Positions 8,710 to 16,803 of a stretch of DNA of 64,000 nucleotides are shown here, piece after piece. Positions within the stretch are counted from its first letter, which is position 1; every line of letters starts with the position of its first letter. Under the pieces are notes generated by a model that worked only from the letters and a program-made list of their open reading frames with translations, searched no databases and was not told where the DNA came from. Source of the DNA: F23-B02 sp946405205 (GTDB lineage Bacteria > Bacillota > Clostridia > Oscillospirales > Oscillospiraceae); assembly GCA_946405205.1 (NCBI GenBank), contig CAMJGL010000003.1, positions 1 to 64,000 on the forward strand, read 5' to 3'. Made by a program: the position numbers and the translations under genes.

Positions 8710-9674
8710 GCATAGGCGGAGTTGAGATAAAGGGCCGGCTGACCCTCGCGCCGATGGCCGGCGTCAGCGATTTTGCCTTCAGAACTATTTGCACCGAACT
8801 CGGCGCGGCAATGACGACTACCGAGATGGTGAGCGCCAAGGCTCTTGTGTATAAGGACGAAAAGACAAAGGGTCTGCTGTATAATCCCGACATCCTGCAT
8901 CCGAGCGCGGCGCAGATCTTCGGCCACGAGCCGGAGATAATGGCCGAGGCGGCTCCCATGGCGCTGGAATACTCCGGCGCGGATATCCTGGATATCAACA
9001 TGGGCTGTCCGGTGGGCAAGATCGTCAAGAGCGGGGACGGCTCGGCGCTTATGAAAGACCCGGAGCTTGCCGCGAGGATAGTCGAGGCCGTGGTAAAGGC
9101 CGTCTCGGTACCGGTCACGGTGAAGTTCCGCAAGGGCTTTGACGGCGGCTGCGTGAACGCTGTGGAGTTTGCAAGGCTCATGGAGCAGGCGGGCGCCTCC
9201 GCCGTCGCCGTCCACGGCAGGACGCGGGCGCAGATGTACTCAGGCCGTGCCGACTGGGACGTTATAAGAGATGTAAAAAAGACCGTCAGCATACCCGTCA
9301 TCGCAAACGGAGACATCTTTTCCGCCGAGGATGCGGAGCATATCCTGCGCTATACCGGCTGCGAGCTTGCCATGGTCGGGCGCGGCAGCTTCGGCGACCC
9401 GTGGATATTCGAGCAGTCAAACGCGCTGCTGGAGGGCCTTCCAGTGCCGGAAAGACCTCCGCTTTCCGAGCGGATAGAGCTCGCGGTGCGCCAGACGGAG
9501 CTGTACGCCGAAAAATTCGGGGAAAGGCTCGCCTGCCTTGAGGCGCGGCACCAGATACCGTGGTATCTCAAGGGCGTTGCCCACGCGGGATACTATAAGC
9601 AGCAGCTCGTGCGTGTGGAGACGCTCGATGAGCTGCGCAGGATCGCAAAAGGCATAAAGAGAGACTTGATATGA
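8703..9674 (+). CDS. dusB: tRNA-dihydrouridine synthase (DusB/NifR3 family)
   Basis: A 323-aa FMN enzyme that reduces specific uridines in the tRNA D-loop. LAPMAGVSDFAFR opens the TIM barrel. NMGCPVGKIVKSGDGSALM holds the catalytic cysteine (Cys102), and VHGRTRAQMYSGRADWD and ANGDIFSAEDA are family signatures for FMN and RNA contacts. It overlaps xth by 7 bases and the sigma factor gene by 4, so the chain appears to be one mRNA. Confidence 0.94.
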   Translation: MVSIGGVEIKGRLTLAPMAGVSDFAFRTICTELGAAMTTTEMVSAKALVYKDEKTKGLLYNPDILHPSAAQIFGHEPEIMAEAAPMALEYSGADILDINMGCPVGKIVKSGDGSALMKDPELAARIVEAVVKAVSVPVTVKFRKGFDGGCVNAVEFARLMEQAGASAVAVHGRTRAQMYSGRADWDVIRDVKKTVSIPVIANGDIFSAEDAEHILRYTGCELAMVGRGSFGDPWIFEQSNALLEGLPVPERPPLSERIELAVRQTELYAEKFGERLACLEARHQIPWYLKGVAHAGYYKQQLVRVETLDELRRIAKGIKRDLI

Positions 9675-10288
9675 CGAAATTCTTTGAAAACGAGATCATA
9701 CGCAGCGTTCTCAGGGGCAATGTAAACGACTTTGAAAAGCTCGTCACCGCCTATGAGAAGAACGTCTATAACCTCGCGCTGAGGATGGTCGGCGATCCCG
9801 AGGACGCGGCGGACATGACGCAGGAGACCTTTATTAAGGCTTACCGCGCCCTGAGCAGCTTCAGGGGCGACAGCAAATTCTCCTCATGGCTTTACCGCAT
9901 CGCCTCGAATGTCTGCCTTGACTTTCTGCGCAGCCGTTCACGGCATCCGCAGGTGTCGCTCAGCAGCGCCGACGAGGACGACCGGACGACTTTCGAGCTG
10001 CCGGATATGAGCCGGAATCCCGAGGAGCAGCTCATGAAAAAGCTCAGCATGGAGGCCGTGCGCCGTGGGCTGGAGCAGCTTCCCGAGCAGCAGCGGCAGA
10101 TACTCGTTCTGCGTGAGCTGGGCGGCCTGAGCTATGCCGAGCTTGCGCGGATACTCGGCCTTGAGGAGGGCACGGTCAAATCGCGCATCTTCCGCGCCCG
10201 AAAGCGGCTGTGCGCCATTTTGCTGCGCGACGGGAACATTTCCGGCGGCGCAGCGTCGGTATCAGGGAAAGGAGGTGCGGAAAAGTGA
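9671..10288 (+). CDS. ECF-type RNA polymerase sigma factor
   Basis: A 205-aa extracytoplasmic-function sigma factor. Region 2 covers about residues 24-90 (YNLALRMVGDPEDAADMTQETF, then WLYRIASNVCLDFLR), and region 4 covers about 135-185 (LPEQQRQILVLRELGGLSYAELARILGLEEGTVKSRIFRARKRL). No region 3 is present, as usual for ECF factors of the SigW/RpoE type. The next gene overlaps its stop by four bases and encodes a zinc-binding anti-sigma factor. The pair probably responds to envelope stress. Target promoters are unknown. Confidence 0.92.
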   Translation: MTKFFENEIIRSVLRGNVNDFEKLVTAYEKNVYNLALRMVGDPEDAADMTQETFIKAYRALSSFRGDSKFSSWLYRIASNVCLDFLRSRSRHPQVSLSSADEDDRTTFELPDMSRNPEEQLMKKLSMEAVRRGLEQLPEQQRQILVLRELGGLSYAELARILGLEEGTVKSRIFRARKRLCAILLRDGNISGGAASVSGKGGAEK

Positions 10289-11049
10289 AGGACTGTGAGT
10301 ATTACAGAGAAAAAATAAGCTGTCTCATAGACGGCGAGCTCAGCCCCGATGAAACGGCAGAGCTTGAGGCTCATATCGCCGAATGCTCCGAATGCAGGGC
10401 GCTTTACGACGCCTTCACCGCCGTCTCCGCCGCCGTCAGCGGCGGCATGGAGGAGCCTCCCGAAAGCATTGCTCCGGCCGTCATGCAGGAGGTCCGCGCC
10501 ATTGCCGGCAGAAAGAAGCGCGGGGTGTGGATCAAGTGCCTCTCCGCCGCGGCCTGCCTTGCGCTCGTGGTGCTTGTCGGGGCAAAAGCAGGGCTGTTCG
10601 GCGGCACGAGCTACAGCGGCGCCGACAGTGCCGGCGAAGTGACGGACATGACGGTCGGGATGCTCGCCGAATCGGATGCTTATGCCGGTGACGCAGCCGG
10701 CGAAGATGCTGCCGAAGAGAAAAAATCCGAGGCAGACAACGCAAACGGCATGGCCGCCGAACCGCTGGATATAGACGCGAAGGCCGCGTATTTCACCTCC
10801 GCCTACGGGGATATGTATTATGTGGAGGACTCGGACGGGCTTGAGAAGCTCAAGGCGCTGATGGCGCCGATGCCGGACGTCAAGCGCGTTCCGCAGGGTG
10901 AGCCGAACTATAACCTGAGCTTCGACTGCGGCGAGGAATTTATCGTCATGGAGCTATACATCGAGGATGACGTCGTGTTTGCCGATTCCGGCGCCGGCCC
11001 CTGTGTCGTGGCCGGCAGCCCGGATGAAATAATGGCGTTCATAAAATAA
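10285..11049 (+). CDS. Anti-sigma factor with zf-HC2 domain and membrane anchor
   Basis: A 254-aa partner of the preceding ECF sigma factor. I chose the GTG at 10285 because it overlaps the sigma stop and follows AGGAGG by nine bases. The cytoplasmic N-terminus carries the zinc-finger anti-sigma motif H-x3-C-x2-C (His30, Cys34, Cys37). One membrane helix lies near residues 86-108. An acidic linker (about 112-155) leads to an extracellular domain of about 95 residues with no recognised family. The topology suggests an outside sensor that releases the sigma factor after proteolysis or a shape change. Confidence 0.85.
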   Translation: MKDCEYYREKISCLIDGELSPDETAELEAHIAECSECRALYDAFTAVSAAVSGGMEEPPESIAPAVMQEVRAIAGRKKRGVWIKCLSAAACLALVVLVGAKAGLFGGTSYSGADSAGEVTDMTVGMLAESDAYAGDAAGEDAAEEKKSEADNANGMAAEPLDIDAKAAYFTSAYGDMYYVEDSDGLEKLKALMAPMPDVKRVPQGEPNYNLSFDCGEEFIVMELYIEDDVVFADSGAGPCVVAGSPDEIMAFIK

Positions 11050-11052
11050 AAG

Positions 11053-11179
11053 AAACCCCGCTTCATTGTTGATATGCGGAAAGAAAACTCTGTAGGGGCG
11101 GCCATTGGCCGTCCGCGGACGAGCGATGCTCGCCCCTACACGATCTGCCTGACGCCATATCAACAATGAAGCGGGGTTT
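11053..11179. repeat. 24-bp perfect inverted repeat flanking a nested palindromic element
   Basis: Bases 11053-11076 are the exact reverse complement of 11156-11179. The outer arms begin with AAACCCCGC and end in GCGGGGTTT plus a T, so a short-looped version would be an ordinary bidirectional terminator between the convergent anti-sigma and nucleotidyltransferase genes. Here 79 bases separate the arms and contain a second palindromic element. The likely reading is a terminator hairpin whose loop was invaded by a small palindromic repeat. Confidence 0.85.
11091..11140. repeat. 50-nt cloverleaf-like palindromic element (REP/MITE-like)
   Basis: Ends are TGTAGGGGCG and CGCCCCTACA, a perfect 10-bp terminal inverted repeat. 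Inside are three small palindromes in a row: GGCC-ATT-GGCC (11100-11110), GTCCGCGGAC (11111-11120) and GAGC-GAT-GCTC (11121-11131). Folded, this gives a stem with three leaves. It encodes nothing. GTAGGGGCG-type palindromes are, as far as I recall, dispersed in several Oscillospirales genomes. No other copy is visible in this window. Confidence 0.75.
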
Positions 11180-11185
11180 TAATAT

Positions 11186-12100
11186 TCAGTTATTCCACAG
11201 CGTGGGGGGATATACGCCGCTTTCGTGCAGCTTCGTAAGGGTCTCGACGGCGCCGGGCTTATCCTCCTTATAGGTCAGGCCGAACCAGCGGTCGTTGGTG
11301 TTCAGGACTGAGATGCTTATCTCGCCTTTTGCGGTGAGCTCGTCCATCATCGTCGGCAGCAGGCACTCGGCCTTCAGCTCGTCCTCCGGCAGTGCCGCGA
11401 GGAAATCGGCGAAATATCGCTCCATAACGGGAAGTATGTCCTGATGATAGCCCCAGAGATTCATGGACACGAAGGCGTCCGGCTCCAGAGGCGTGCCCTC
11501 GGCGGAGACGGAGGTATCGCGTATGCTGCCGTCGGGCATGAGCTTTATCTTGTAGGTCTCCCTGACCTTGCTGAGCTTTCCGCCGCTTACAGAGCACACG
11601 CCGCGGGTCACGGTGCCGAAGGGGCTGACGGTGTTCCTGAGCCGGTAGGCCACCATGGTCGCCTCACTTGCGCCGCCGAGCCTTTCGAGCTCGGCCGACA
11701 TTGCCTCAAAGGCGCTCCTGCCGTAGTAGTCGTCGGCGTTCATGACGGCAAAGGGGGTGGTGATGACGTCCTTTGCGCAGATGACGGCGTGGACGGTGCC
11801 GAAGGGCTTTGTCCTGTCCCTGAATTCCGGACGGCTTTCGGTAAAGCGGTCTGTTGTCTGGATGGCATAGTCGATCTTTATGCCGGTGCTTTTCTCGATG
11901 CGGTCGCCGAAGAGCTCTTTGACGTCCCCGAGTATCTCGGGCTTTACGATCAGAACGATCTTGTTGAAGCCCGCGGCCAGCGCGTCATAGATGGCGTATT
12001 CCATCAGTATCTCGCCGTCCGGACCGAGGTGCTCGATCTGCTTTACGCCGCCGTAGCGTGAGCCGAGACCGGCCGCCATGACAACAAGGGTCTTATCCAT
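11186..12100 (-). CDS. Sugar-phosphate nucleotidyltransferase family protein
   Basis: A 304-aa protein with a nucleotidyltransferase (GT-A like) Rossmann fold. The N-terminal loop MAAGLGSRYGGVKQ matches the NTP-transferase signature, and VMNADDYYG supplies the metal-binding acidic pair. It belongs with enzymes that activate sugars or choline-type head groups with CTP, UTP or dTTP, but the substrate cannot be told. A paralogue with the same layout is at 62276-63184. An AAGGAGG RBS precedes ATG. It lies 42 bases downstream of the lipase-like gene on the same strand, and the two probably share an mRNA. Confidence 0.78.
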   Translation of the reverse strand: MDKTLVVMAAGLGSRYGGVKQIEHLGPDGEILMEYAIYDALAAGFNKIVLIVKPEILGDVKELFGDRIEKSTGIKIDYAIQTTDRFTESRPEFRDRTKPFGTVHAVICAKDVITTPFAVMNADDYYGRSAFEAMSAELERLGGASEATMVAYRLRNTVSPFGTVTRGVCSVSGGKLSKVRETYKIKLMPDGSIRDTSVSAEGTPLEPDAFVSMNLWGYHQDILPVMERYFADFLAALPEDELKAECLLPTMMDELTAKGEISISVLNTNDRWFGLTYKEDKPGAVETLTKLHESGVYPPTLWNN

Positions 12101-12142
12101 AGTTTGCCTCCTTGGTTTTTCCTAATCGTGCATAATGCTTTA

Positions 12143-13603
12143 TTATTTAACGCTGATGCGTTCATAGCTGTCCGTGCGGAAAAGCTCGCTTTCGGGAGCG
12201 GCCCTGAGCCACGCAAGATATGTTTCCGGCCAGTGCTGCTGCATGAGGGCGGAGCTTTCGGCGTTGTGGTACGCGTCCACGAGCAGAGCGACGAGCTGAT
12301 CGTAGAAATAATCCTGCGTGCCGCCGGTGACCTTGGTCGCGGTGAGCTTGGCGGCATACCGCAGCAGGATGCCCAGGCACATGAAGATTATTTCGGTCGC
12401 GGGGGATTTGTCCCCGGGCTTGCGCTTTGCCGGAAGGCTTCCTATGCGCTGCACCTTTTCGATGGGCTTGAGCTCATGCCACTGCTCGATGAGGGAGCAA
12501 AATCCGTCGGCCATCTCCTCGTTGCCGGAGAGCAGAAAGCGAAGGAATTTCCTCAGCTCAAAAATGCCGCCCGAGATCTTGCTCTGCAGATACTCCATAA
12601 AAAGCTGCTGGTAGCCGCCGTCACGGTATTTTTCCGGGCAATCGAGCAGATCGTCCACATAATCAAAAAACAGATCCAGCGCCTGCTCCTGATCGTCGAT
12701 GGGCGTATACTCGGCCTCAACGCCCAGAGTGAGCATTATCTCCGCAAAGCGGGAGCGCATGGCCTGAAGCAGCCGGTCATATTCATCGGCGCCGCGCCTT
12801 GCCCTGCAGGGCAGCCAAAGATCCGTACCGTAGCGCCTGAGCCCCCAGTAGCGCAGCGGCATACGGGGCACCATGTCCATCTCCGAAACGATGTTGAAAA
12901 TGTTGTCGGTAAAGCCGGCGCGGCGGTCGTAGACCGTCAGGGGCGAAGCGATGGTATAGACAAAAATATTGTCCTTTGAGATGCCGCTTTCAAAGCTGAG
13001 CCTTGCGCCCAGAAGGTTCGAGACCGCGCCCCCGCGGCTGAAGCCGCATATCCAGAGCTTGAGCTTCGACCTGTCGAAGCCGCGGCGTGCGATATAGCCG
13101 AGCAGGGCGTCATAAACTCCGTAGGCGGCGGCCTTGAAGCCTGCCGCGAAGTCCGGGCAGTCCTCCTCGACGGCGTGGGCGTTGCTGACCCACTCCCCGC
13201 CGTAGCGGTGGCTGCGGATAACTACGGGGATGAGAAAATGATCCCCGGGCAGCCTTTTTGCCGCGAAGATATAGCCGCAGGTATCGTCGCAGGGCTTTTG
13301 ATCGCCGAACTTTTTGCTCTCGACCGTGCGGTCGTCGCAGCCGATGTCATGCAGCAGCCGGCGTATGTATTTATCCCCGTCGTTTTTAACGGTAAAGGCG
13401 CTCATGGTCATGCCCATGCTCATGATAGCGAGCTTATGATTGTATGAGCAGGCCGAGCCGGAGAAAAACGAGTCGGAGTATTCAAAGGGAAGACTGCCGA
13501 CGCTGTCAGCATCGCCGAGCTTTGCTATCAGCGTGCTGACGGAGACCTCGCCCTCAACCGGCTTGCCGTTGGTGCCGTCAAAATAATACTTCAGATCTGT
13601 CAT
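12143..13603 (-). CDS. Lipase-like alpha/beta hydrolase (lipase class 3-like)
   Basis: A 486-aa protein without signal peptide. The ATG at 13603 is chosen because GGAGG stands six bases upstream; an in-frame ATG 27 codons earlier would overlap the promoter. Near residues 195-205, CGFSRGGAVSN is the G-x-S-x-G nucleophile elbow typical of class 3 lipases and related Mbeg1-like proteins. VSEMDMVPRMP further on resembles the acid-residue region of class 3 lipases. The C-terminal 200 residues are helical and unassigned. Substrate and location are unknown. Confidence 0.65.
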   Translation of the reverse strand: MTDLKYYFDGTNGKPVEGEVSVSTLIAKLGDADSVGSLPFEYSDSFFSGSACSYNHKLAIMSMGMTMSAFTVKNDGDKYIRRLLHDIGCDDRTVESKKFGDQKPCDDTCGYIFAAKRLPGDHFLIPVVIRSHRYGGEWVSNAHAVEEDCPDFAAGFKAAAYGVYDALLGYIARRGFDRSKLKLWICGFSRGGAVSNLLGARLSFESGISKDNIFVYTIASPLTVYDRRAGFTDNIFNIVSEMDMVPRMPLRYWGLRRYGTDLWLPCRARRGADEYDRLLQAMRSRFAEIMLTLGVEAEYTPIDDQEQALDLFFDYVDDLLDCPEKYRDGGYQQLFMEYLQSKISGGIFELRKFLRFLLSGNEEMADGFCSLIEQWHELKPIEKVQRIGSLPAKRKPGDKSPATEIIFMCLGILLRYAAKLTATKVTGGTQDYFYDQLVALLVDAYHNAESSALMQQHWPETYLAWLRAAPESELFRTDSYERISVK

Positions 13604-13635
13604 GGAATGCCTCCGAGAATTTTTGCTACGGTGAC

Positions 13636-13664
13636 AGTATATAATTTTTTGCCAATTTAAGCAA
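13636..13664 (-). promoter_or_regulatory. Sigma-A promoter of the lipase-like gene
   Basis: Minus strand: TTGCTT (13659-13664), 17-bp spacer, TATACT (13636-13641). It is back to back with the plus-strand promoter at 13678. Confidence 0.65.
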
Positions 13665-13677
13665 GTGCAAAAATAGC

Positions 13678-13706
13678 TTGACAAAAATATGGGCCTGACG
13701 TATATT
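13678..13706 (+). promoter_or_regulatory. Sigma-A promoter of the envelope operon
   Basis: TTGACA (13678-13683), 17-bp spacer, TATATT (13701-13706), about 90 bases upstream of the transglutaminase-like start. It is one of the strongest matches in the window. Confidence 0.85.
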
Positions 13707-13802
13707 AACTGTACGGTTCAAAACCACACAGTTAGAAGCGGGAACATTTTACCCGCCGCGGCGTATTTATACTGCCGGTGCAGCAAGCTACGGAGGTTTG
13801 AA

Positions 13803-14900
13803 ATGAAGGAAAAAACAAAAAACATACTGAATATCACGGTGCCGGTACTGCTGGCGCTGCTGATGCTGCTCAATGCGGCGATGCTGTTTAAAATAAGCCA
13901 GACGGATAAGCGCCTTGACGCGGCCCTCGGCGAGAGCGAGGACGTTGCGCAGGAAAACGACGTAACCATAGGCGGCGAATATGTGATAAAGGCTACGACG
14001 AATATCTCGGACGCGTACAAGTCCGGCAACAGCTCCGGACTTTCGGATAAGGACAGGGAGACCCTCGACATGGCCTCCGCGGTGCTGGATAAGATAATCA
14101 CTGAGGATATGTCCGATTACGAAAAGGAGCTTGCGGTCTATGACTGGATGACGCGAAATCTCACGTTTGACACCGGCTCGCTGCTGGTGGTGCCCGATAC
14201 GCAGGCCGACTGCGACAATCCCTACGGCGTGCTCAAGTACCACAACGCCGTCTGCGTGGGCTACGCGACCACCTTCAGACTTTTCATGCAGATGATGGAT
14301 ATCGAGTGCATGGTGGTGCATGATTCGTACCTGTCCCACTCGTGGGATCTCGTCAGGCTCGACGGCGAGTGGTACCACACGGACATTTATTCCGACGCAG
14401 GCGTCGGGAACTATGCCCACTTCAATCTCAGCGACAACGCCCAGAGGGGCAGCCAGGACTGGAACACCGACTTTTTCCCCGCAGCCGAGGGCTATAAGTA
14501 CAACTACGCGTATATGAACCGGACCGAGTGCGAGGATATTTACGCCCTGCCCGCCGCCCTGCGCGAGGCTATGGACAATATGCAGCTGACCGCGGCGTTC
14601 GGCTTCGGTCAGGAGATCGGCGACGCCGAGGCGCAGATTGTGGGCGCGATGCTCGATGAAATCAGCACTATCATAAGCGTGAGCGGCTACAACGGCGCGG
14701 TAGGCATGGAGTGGAACTGGCTGCCCACCGAGGAGGGCTATGTTCTCTGCGTATACATTATGGGCTTTGAAGAGGAGCCCGCGGAGCCTGAGCCGGACAT
14801 TCCCGACGACGCATATGAAAAGCTGGATGAGGCTGTTTCCTCCGCTTTCGGGGATATAAGCTATGACGGCGGCGACATGGACGGTGTCTTTTATGAGTAA
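13803..14900 (+). CDS. Membrane-anchored transglutaminase-like protein
   Basis: A 365-aa protein. The start at 13803 follows ACGGAGG by six bases; longer in-frame starts would overlap the promoter. Residues 8-30 form a signal anchor. The transglutaminase-like fold is shown by Cys151 in NAVCVGYATTF, His179 in LSHSWDLV and Asp194 in YHTDIYSD, a complete cysteine-protease-like triad. DYEKELAVYDWMTRNL upstream of the Cys is the usual helix of this family. Such exported proteins act as peptidases or cross-linkers at the cell wall. It opens a run of envelope genes that overlap or lie within about 15 bases of each other. Confidence 0.8.
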   Translation: MKEKTKNILNITVPVLLALLMLLNAAMLFKISQTDKRLDAALGESEDVAQENDVTIGGEYVIKATTNISDAYKSGNSSGLSDKDRETLDMASAVLDKIITEDMSDYEKELAVYDWMTRNLTFDTGSLLVVPDTQADCDNPYGVLKYHNAVCVGYATTFRLFMQMMDIECMVVHDSYLSHSWDLVRLDGEWYHTDIYSDAGVGNYAHFNLSDNAQRGSQDWNTDFFPAAEGYKYNYAYMNRTECEDIYALPAALREAMDNMQLTAAFGFGQEIGDAEAQIVGAMLDEISTIISVSGYNGAVGMEWNWLPTEEGYVLCVYIMGFEEEPAEPEPDIPDDAYEKLDEAVSSAFGDISYDGGDMDGVFYE

Positions 14901-15375
14901 GAAGCTTATCTGCGCCCTCTGCGCTTTGGCCCTCACGCTTTCTCTCGTCGCCTGCGGCGGCGAAAGCGGCGATATCAGCATGTACGAGCTGCAAAAAGCC
15001 ATGCTCGCGGCGGATACTTCCCTTCCGGAGATGCTGACAGCAGGAAGTTGGGAAGAAAATGGCGAAAAAACCTTTTCATATTTGTCGGATTTGGATTATA
15101 ATAAGGTTCGGGACTATTTTCTCGCCTACGCCGCCGACGGCATGGCATACGAGATCGCGGTGATACGGCTCAAGGATAAGGCCGACGCCTCCGCCGCGGC
15201 CGACAGCCTGCGCGAGCATCTTGAGGGCCGCGTCAGGCTCTATAAGACCTATGAGCCGGAGCAGGCCGAAAGGGCCGAGAGCGCTGTGATAAAAACCGAG
15301 GGAAGCTTCGTGCTGCTCATCATGTGCGGCGCTCCCGCGGCGGTCGAGAACGCGTTCCGCGAATTTATCAAATAA
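14893..15375 (+). CDS. DUF4358-type lipoprotein
   Basis: A 160-aa lipoprotein. The start at 14893 overlaps the previous stop by eight bases (ATG inside TATGAGTAAG). The signal peptide ends in the lipobox L-S-L-V-A-C with Cys21 as the lipid attachment site. The mature part resembles the DUF4358 family, which in Clostridia often sits beside MBOAT acyltransferase and DHHW genes, exactly as here. A role as an accessory part of polysaccharide O-acylation is inferred from the neighbours only. Confidence 0.7.
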   Translation: MSKKLICALCALALTLSLVACGGESGDISMYELQKAMLAADTSLPEMLTAGSWEENGEKTFSYLSDLDYNKVRDYFLAYAADGMAYEIAVIRLKDKADASAAADSLREHLEGRVRLYKTYEPEQAERAESAVIKTEGSFVLLIMCGAPAAVENAFREFIK

Positions 15376-15390
15376 CGGAGATATATACAG

Positions 15391-16791
15391 ATGGTATTCA
15401 GCAGCACGATTTTTCTTTGCATATTCCTGCCCCTTGTACTTCTGGGTTACTATATCTGCCCGAAAAGGGGACGAAATCTCTTTCTGCTGATGGCCAGCCT
15501 TGTTTTCTACGCATGGGGCGAGCCGAAATATGTGTTCCTGATGATATTTTCCATCATCGCAAACTATGCTTTCGGCCTGCTGATGGATAAATTCAGGCAG
15601 AACAACCGCCGTCTGAAGCTCATGCTCGTGCTGTCGGTCATTATCGATCTCGGGCTTTTGGGCGTGTTCAAGTACACGGACTTTATAATAAGCAACATTA
15701 ACGCCGCCTTCGGCGCAAACTTTGACCTGCTGAAGCTGGCGCTGCCCATAGGCATATCCTTCTATACCTTCCAGGCCATGAGCTATACCATCGACGTGTA
15801 CCGCGGCGACGTGAAGGTGCAGCGCAACATCATTGACTTCGGCATGTATATCACCATGTTCCCCCAGCTCATAGCGGGCCCCATCGTCCGCTACTCGGAT
15901 GTGGAGGGACAGCTCCGTGACAGGCGCGTCACCGCGCAGGATTTCTCCGAGGGCGCGACGCGCTTCGTGGTCGGCCTCGGCAAAAAGGTGCTGCTGGCAA
16001 ACCAGATAGGCGCGCTGTGGTCGGAGATATACGCCCTCGGCGGCAGCAGCTCCGCACTCACCGCATGGCTTGGCGCCATTGCCTTCACATTCCAGATCTA
16101 TTTTGACTTCTCCGGCTATTCGGACATGGCCATCGGCCTCGGCAGGATGTTCGGCTTCAAATTCCCCGAGAACTTCCGCTATCCTTATCAGTCCGTGTCG
16201 ATAACCGACTTCTGGCGGCGCTGGCATATAACCCTGAGCACATGGTTCAGAGAGTATCTGTACATCCCGCTGGGCGGCAACAGGCGCGGCTTTTCGAGGC
16301 AGGCGCTTAACCTGCTCATCGTCTGGACGCTGACCGGCTTCTGGCACGGCGCGGGCTGGAACTTTGTGCTCTGGGGGCTTTACTACTTCGCGGTCCTGTT
16401 CGTCGAAAAGCTGTTCCTGCTCAAAGCCCTTGACAGAGCGCCGAAAATTCTGCGGCATATCTATTCGCTGCTGCTGATCGTCCTCGGCTGGGTCATCTTC
16501 GCCTGCGACGACATTACGGTGCTGCTGCCCTTCATCGGCTCGATGTTCGGCGCAAACGGCGCTCTGGGCGGTCTCGACCTTTACTGGCTGACCACCAAGG
16601 CCGTGCTGCTCGTTATCTGCTGCGTCGCCTCCACGGAGCTTCCCAAAAAGCTCATGATCTCCCTCAGCGGCAGGCTCGGCGAGAGACCGGCGTTCATCCT
16701 GAAATCGGTGCTGACGCTGCTGCTCCTCGGCCTGAGCATGGTGTTCCTCATCGGCGACAGCTATAATCCCTTCCTGTACTTCAGATTTTAA
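15391..16791 (+). CDS. MBOAT family O-acyltransferase (AlgI-like)
   Basis: A 466-aa polytopic membrane protein of the membrane-bound O-acyltransferase family. Markers are YSDMAIGLGRMFGFKFPENF, SITDFWRRWHITLSTWFREYLYIPLGG and the catalytic-histidine region TGFWHGAGWNFVLWG. AlgI, DltB and PatA proteins share these. They move acyl groups, usually acetyl, across the membrane for attachment to surface glycans. Neighbouring DHHW and DUF4358 genes support O-acetylation of a secreted or wall polysaccharide rather than D-alanylation, because dltA, dltC and dltD are absent. Confidence 0.92.
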   Translation: MVFSSTIFLCIFLPLVLLGYYICPKRGRNLFLLMASLVFYAWGEPKYVFLMIFSIIANYAFGLLMDKFRQNNRRLKLMLVLSVIIDLGLLGVFKYTDFIISNINAAFGANFDLLKLALPIGISFYTFQAMSYTIDVYRGDVKVQRNIIDFGMYITMFPQLIAGPIVRYSDVEGQLRDRRVTAQDFSEGATRFVVGLGKKVLLANQIGALWSEIYALGGSSSALTAWLGAIAFTFQIYFDFSGYSDMAIGLGRMFGFKFPENFRYPYQSVSITDFWRRWHITLSTWFREYLYIPLGGNRRGFSRQALNLLIVWTLTGFWHGAGWNFVLWGLYYFAVLFVEKLFLLKALDRAPKILRHIYSLLLIVLGWVIFACDDITVLLPFIGSMFGANGALGGLDLYWLTTKAVLLVICCVASTELPKKLMISLSGRLGERPAFILKSVLTLLLLGLSMVFLIGDSYNPFLYFRF

Positions 16792-16803
16792 GAGGTGAGC
16801 GTG

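Noticed and set aside
10618..10744. Low-complexity Ala/Gly/Asp stretch in the anti-sigma factor as a frameshift or repeat
   Set aside because: The frame is continuous, and acidic linkers after the membrane helix are normal for such proteins.
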